From positions 79,597-143,596 of the forward strand of contig CAZHCW010000011.1 of NCBI GenBank assembly GCA_964531325.1: a DNA stretch of 64,000 nt, in the 5' to 3' direction. The stretch comes from UTCHB3 sp964531325 (GTDB lineage: Bacteria > Bacteroidota > Ignavibacteria > Ignavibacteriales > Ignavibacteriaceae). Below, piece after piece: positions 62,791 through 64,000 of this stretch. Position 1 is the first letter of the stretch; each line of letters starts with the position of its first letter. Under the pieces are notes generated by a model. That model had not been told where the DNA came from, did no database searches, and saw only the letters and a program-made list of their open reading frames with translations. Both the position numbers and the translations under genes were made by a program.

Positions 62791-63797
62791 ATGCATACCA
62801 TATACCTGCATTTTGTAATCGGCCTTTTGTCGGTATTATTCATTTCTTCTGCCTCCGCCCAACAACCCGATGAGATACTCTTTGGGACTTATCTGACAAG
62901 TAGTCCCGATTCCAACACTTTTCACTCTACAATGATCCTTATCTCCTCGATCTCGGTTTCAATACCATATTTCAAACCGTAATGCATCCTATAATTCATG
63001 AGAGATTATTCGATTCATTGCCCGGTTATTGGATGGATAATAGAATTCCACTCGCCAATTCATCATTTGACAATATCGTTGCGATGAATGGCTATTGGAA
63101 TCGAGCTGATTCAAGTTTAAAACAAATTGATTGGATAAAAATACTCACCCACTCGATTTACAATATCTGGGAAGCTGAAGGGAGAGGAGATTTTAACTCT
63201 AATTCATTGGTCATGGAAAGGAACAGTTTAATAACAAATGAATTTTCTGATGGGAATGTAAAAGGTGTAAAGGTAATTTCAGGCCTTGATTCCAACAGCA
63301 CAGAACAGGAGATATTCGCAATTCGGGGACCCTCCGTCTATCAAGATCGTAGCTATAAGGTAACCCACCGCCTTGCAACTGAACCAATTCCTTACAAAGT
63401 GTATTTTAAGATGCGAGTGGGAAACAAACCCGAGGAGAATGTTCCTGTATGTTCAATAAAAGTCTGGGTCAGTTATTTTGATGCAAATTCTACACACTAC
63501 ACCACATTACTCGCCTCAAAACTTAAATATTCAGATGATTTTAATGAATTAAATTATACAGATTTTGATTTAGATTATAATCTCGATAATCTTCCTGTTC
63601 AATTCACTGATTCTACTTCAGGACATTTTCCGACACAAAATTTTGGTTATCGAAAAGTTGATTATACCACAACTAAAGTATTTTATGAAGTCACTATTCC
63701 ACTGGGAGTGGATTTGGGGATACTTGATGGACTATATATCGATTACATGAAAGTTACAGATGGGGATATTTGGGAAATATATGTTGGAAAGAGTTGA
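62791..63797 (+). pseudogene. Secreted protein gene split by a one-base frameshift
   Basis: The first frame (62791-62982) encodes a signal peptide (FVIGLLSVLFISSASAQQ) and stops after 63 codons. The second frame is open from 62904 to 63797 and reads sensibly well before its first ATG at 62982 (SLYNDPYLLDLGFNTIFQTV, then MHPIIHERLFDSLPGYWMDN). Adding one T to the T4 run at 62919-62922 would join them as NTF-SLYNDP. The combined protein of about 335 residues resembles no family I can name; the C-terminal half is beta-rich. Genuine decay, slippage-based switching and an assembly error are all possible. Confidence 0.65.
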
Positions 63798-64000
63798 CTT
63801 ATCCGGAAATTATTGGGGAACAGAAACAATCATAGAAAGAATGTTTGAAATAGATAATCTTATTACATATTCTCCTGTACTGACTGGTTTTGCACCTGTT
63901 ATATCAACCGATTGTCCTTTTATAATAACTCTGAATACATTATCGTTCACAGATACACTTCACAGAATAAATAATGGTGTCCCCGGAACAGGAGGAGAGA
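63781..64000 (+). CDS. Partial secreted-protein reading frame running off the window
   Basis: An open frame from an ATG at 63781 (or 63760) to the window end, overlapping the previous stop by 17 bases. It encodes ERVDLSGNYWGTETIIERMF...ITYSPVLTGFAPVIS, where N-Y-W-G followed by a Y-S-P-x-L turn is common at the end of right-handed beta-helix surface domains. No signal peptide, so it is more likely the continuation of the preceding gene after a second frameshift, or a fragment, than an independent gene. Confidence 0.45.
   Translation, partial: MLERVDLSGNYWGTETIIERMFEIDNLITYSPVLTGFAPVISTDCPFIITLNTLSFTDTLHRINNGVPGTGGE

Overview
The window looks like a chromosomal contig from a member of the Ignavibacteria or a close relative in the Bacteroidota/Chlorobiota/Ignavibacteriota group. 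Seen directly: base composition is AT-rich, secreted proteins repeatedly end in a C-terminal module with the motif NYPNPFNPST (the type IX secretion, T9SS, sorting-tail style), there are PorV-like and TonB-dependent outer-membrane proteins, and there is a set of ferredoxin-dependent enzymes (Rnf, Nfn, 2-oxoacid:ferredoxin oxidoreductase). The phylum placement is inference from that combination. No rRNA, tRNA or CRISPR array was recognised.

Layout. 1-3400: the tail of a dihydrolipoamide dehydrogenase, a REP-associated tyrosine transposase (RAYT) lying between inverted copies of its REP element, and aconitase. 3467-14589: a BatA-like membrane protein, then a co-directional outer-membrane cluster (TonB-dependent receptor, 1175-residue secreted protein, PorV-like barrel, T9SS-tailed protein) closed by a strong terminator. 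14690-19763: a methyltransferase-like protein, a membrane-anchored SGNH hydrolase with TPR-like repeats, a PpiC-type peptidyl-prolyl isomerase and a PAP2-like membrane protein. 20068-29539: one long energy-metabolism cluster, rnfC-D-G-E-A, a Tat-type NusG-II protein, apbE, rnfB, a RseC-like protein, nfnA, nfnB. It would link the ferredoxin, NADH and NADPH pools and an ion gradient.

29600-43170 is an accessory island on the minus strand: four full-length paralogues (about 810 residues) of a BNR/Asp-box propeller protein, a truncated fifth copy, and two copies of a smaller secreted protein. All full copies share a nearly constant C-terminal module. A roughly 160-bp inverted-repeat (MITE-like) element sits directly downstream of two of them and marks the truncation point in the fifth. 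43336-49542: thioredoxin, an outer-membrane barrel protein, and an envelope operon (TPR lipoprotein, DUF4292-like lipoprotein, EnvC-like protein). 49703-56636: a ferredoxin with a geranylgeranyl-reductase-family flavoprotein, a second TonB receptor, and a four-subunit 2-oxoacid:ferredoxin oxidoreductase operon with a small fifth gene. 56780-57506: an MNT/HEPN toxin-antitoxin-type pair. 57601 to the end: two more T9SS-tailed proteins and then a run of damaged genes: an AAA-ATPase-like gene with an in-frame amber codon and a missing C-terminus, and a secreted-protein gene split by a one-base shift in a T run.

The most unusual non-coding signal is a set of intergenic tandem arrays with an exact 8-bp period but different unit sequences (seven found). 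Most units carry a stop triplet on one strand, so the array presents stops in all three frames, and in two cases the array supplies the real stop codon of the adjacent gene. The strongest candidate for an undescribed system is the propeller-paralogue island: variable N-terminal propellers, a homogenised C-terminal export module, an attached repeat element and a 5' cassette fragment, with a 257-bp block that is identical between two of the paralogues and ends abruptly.
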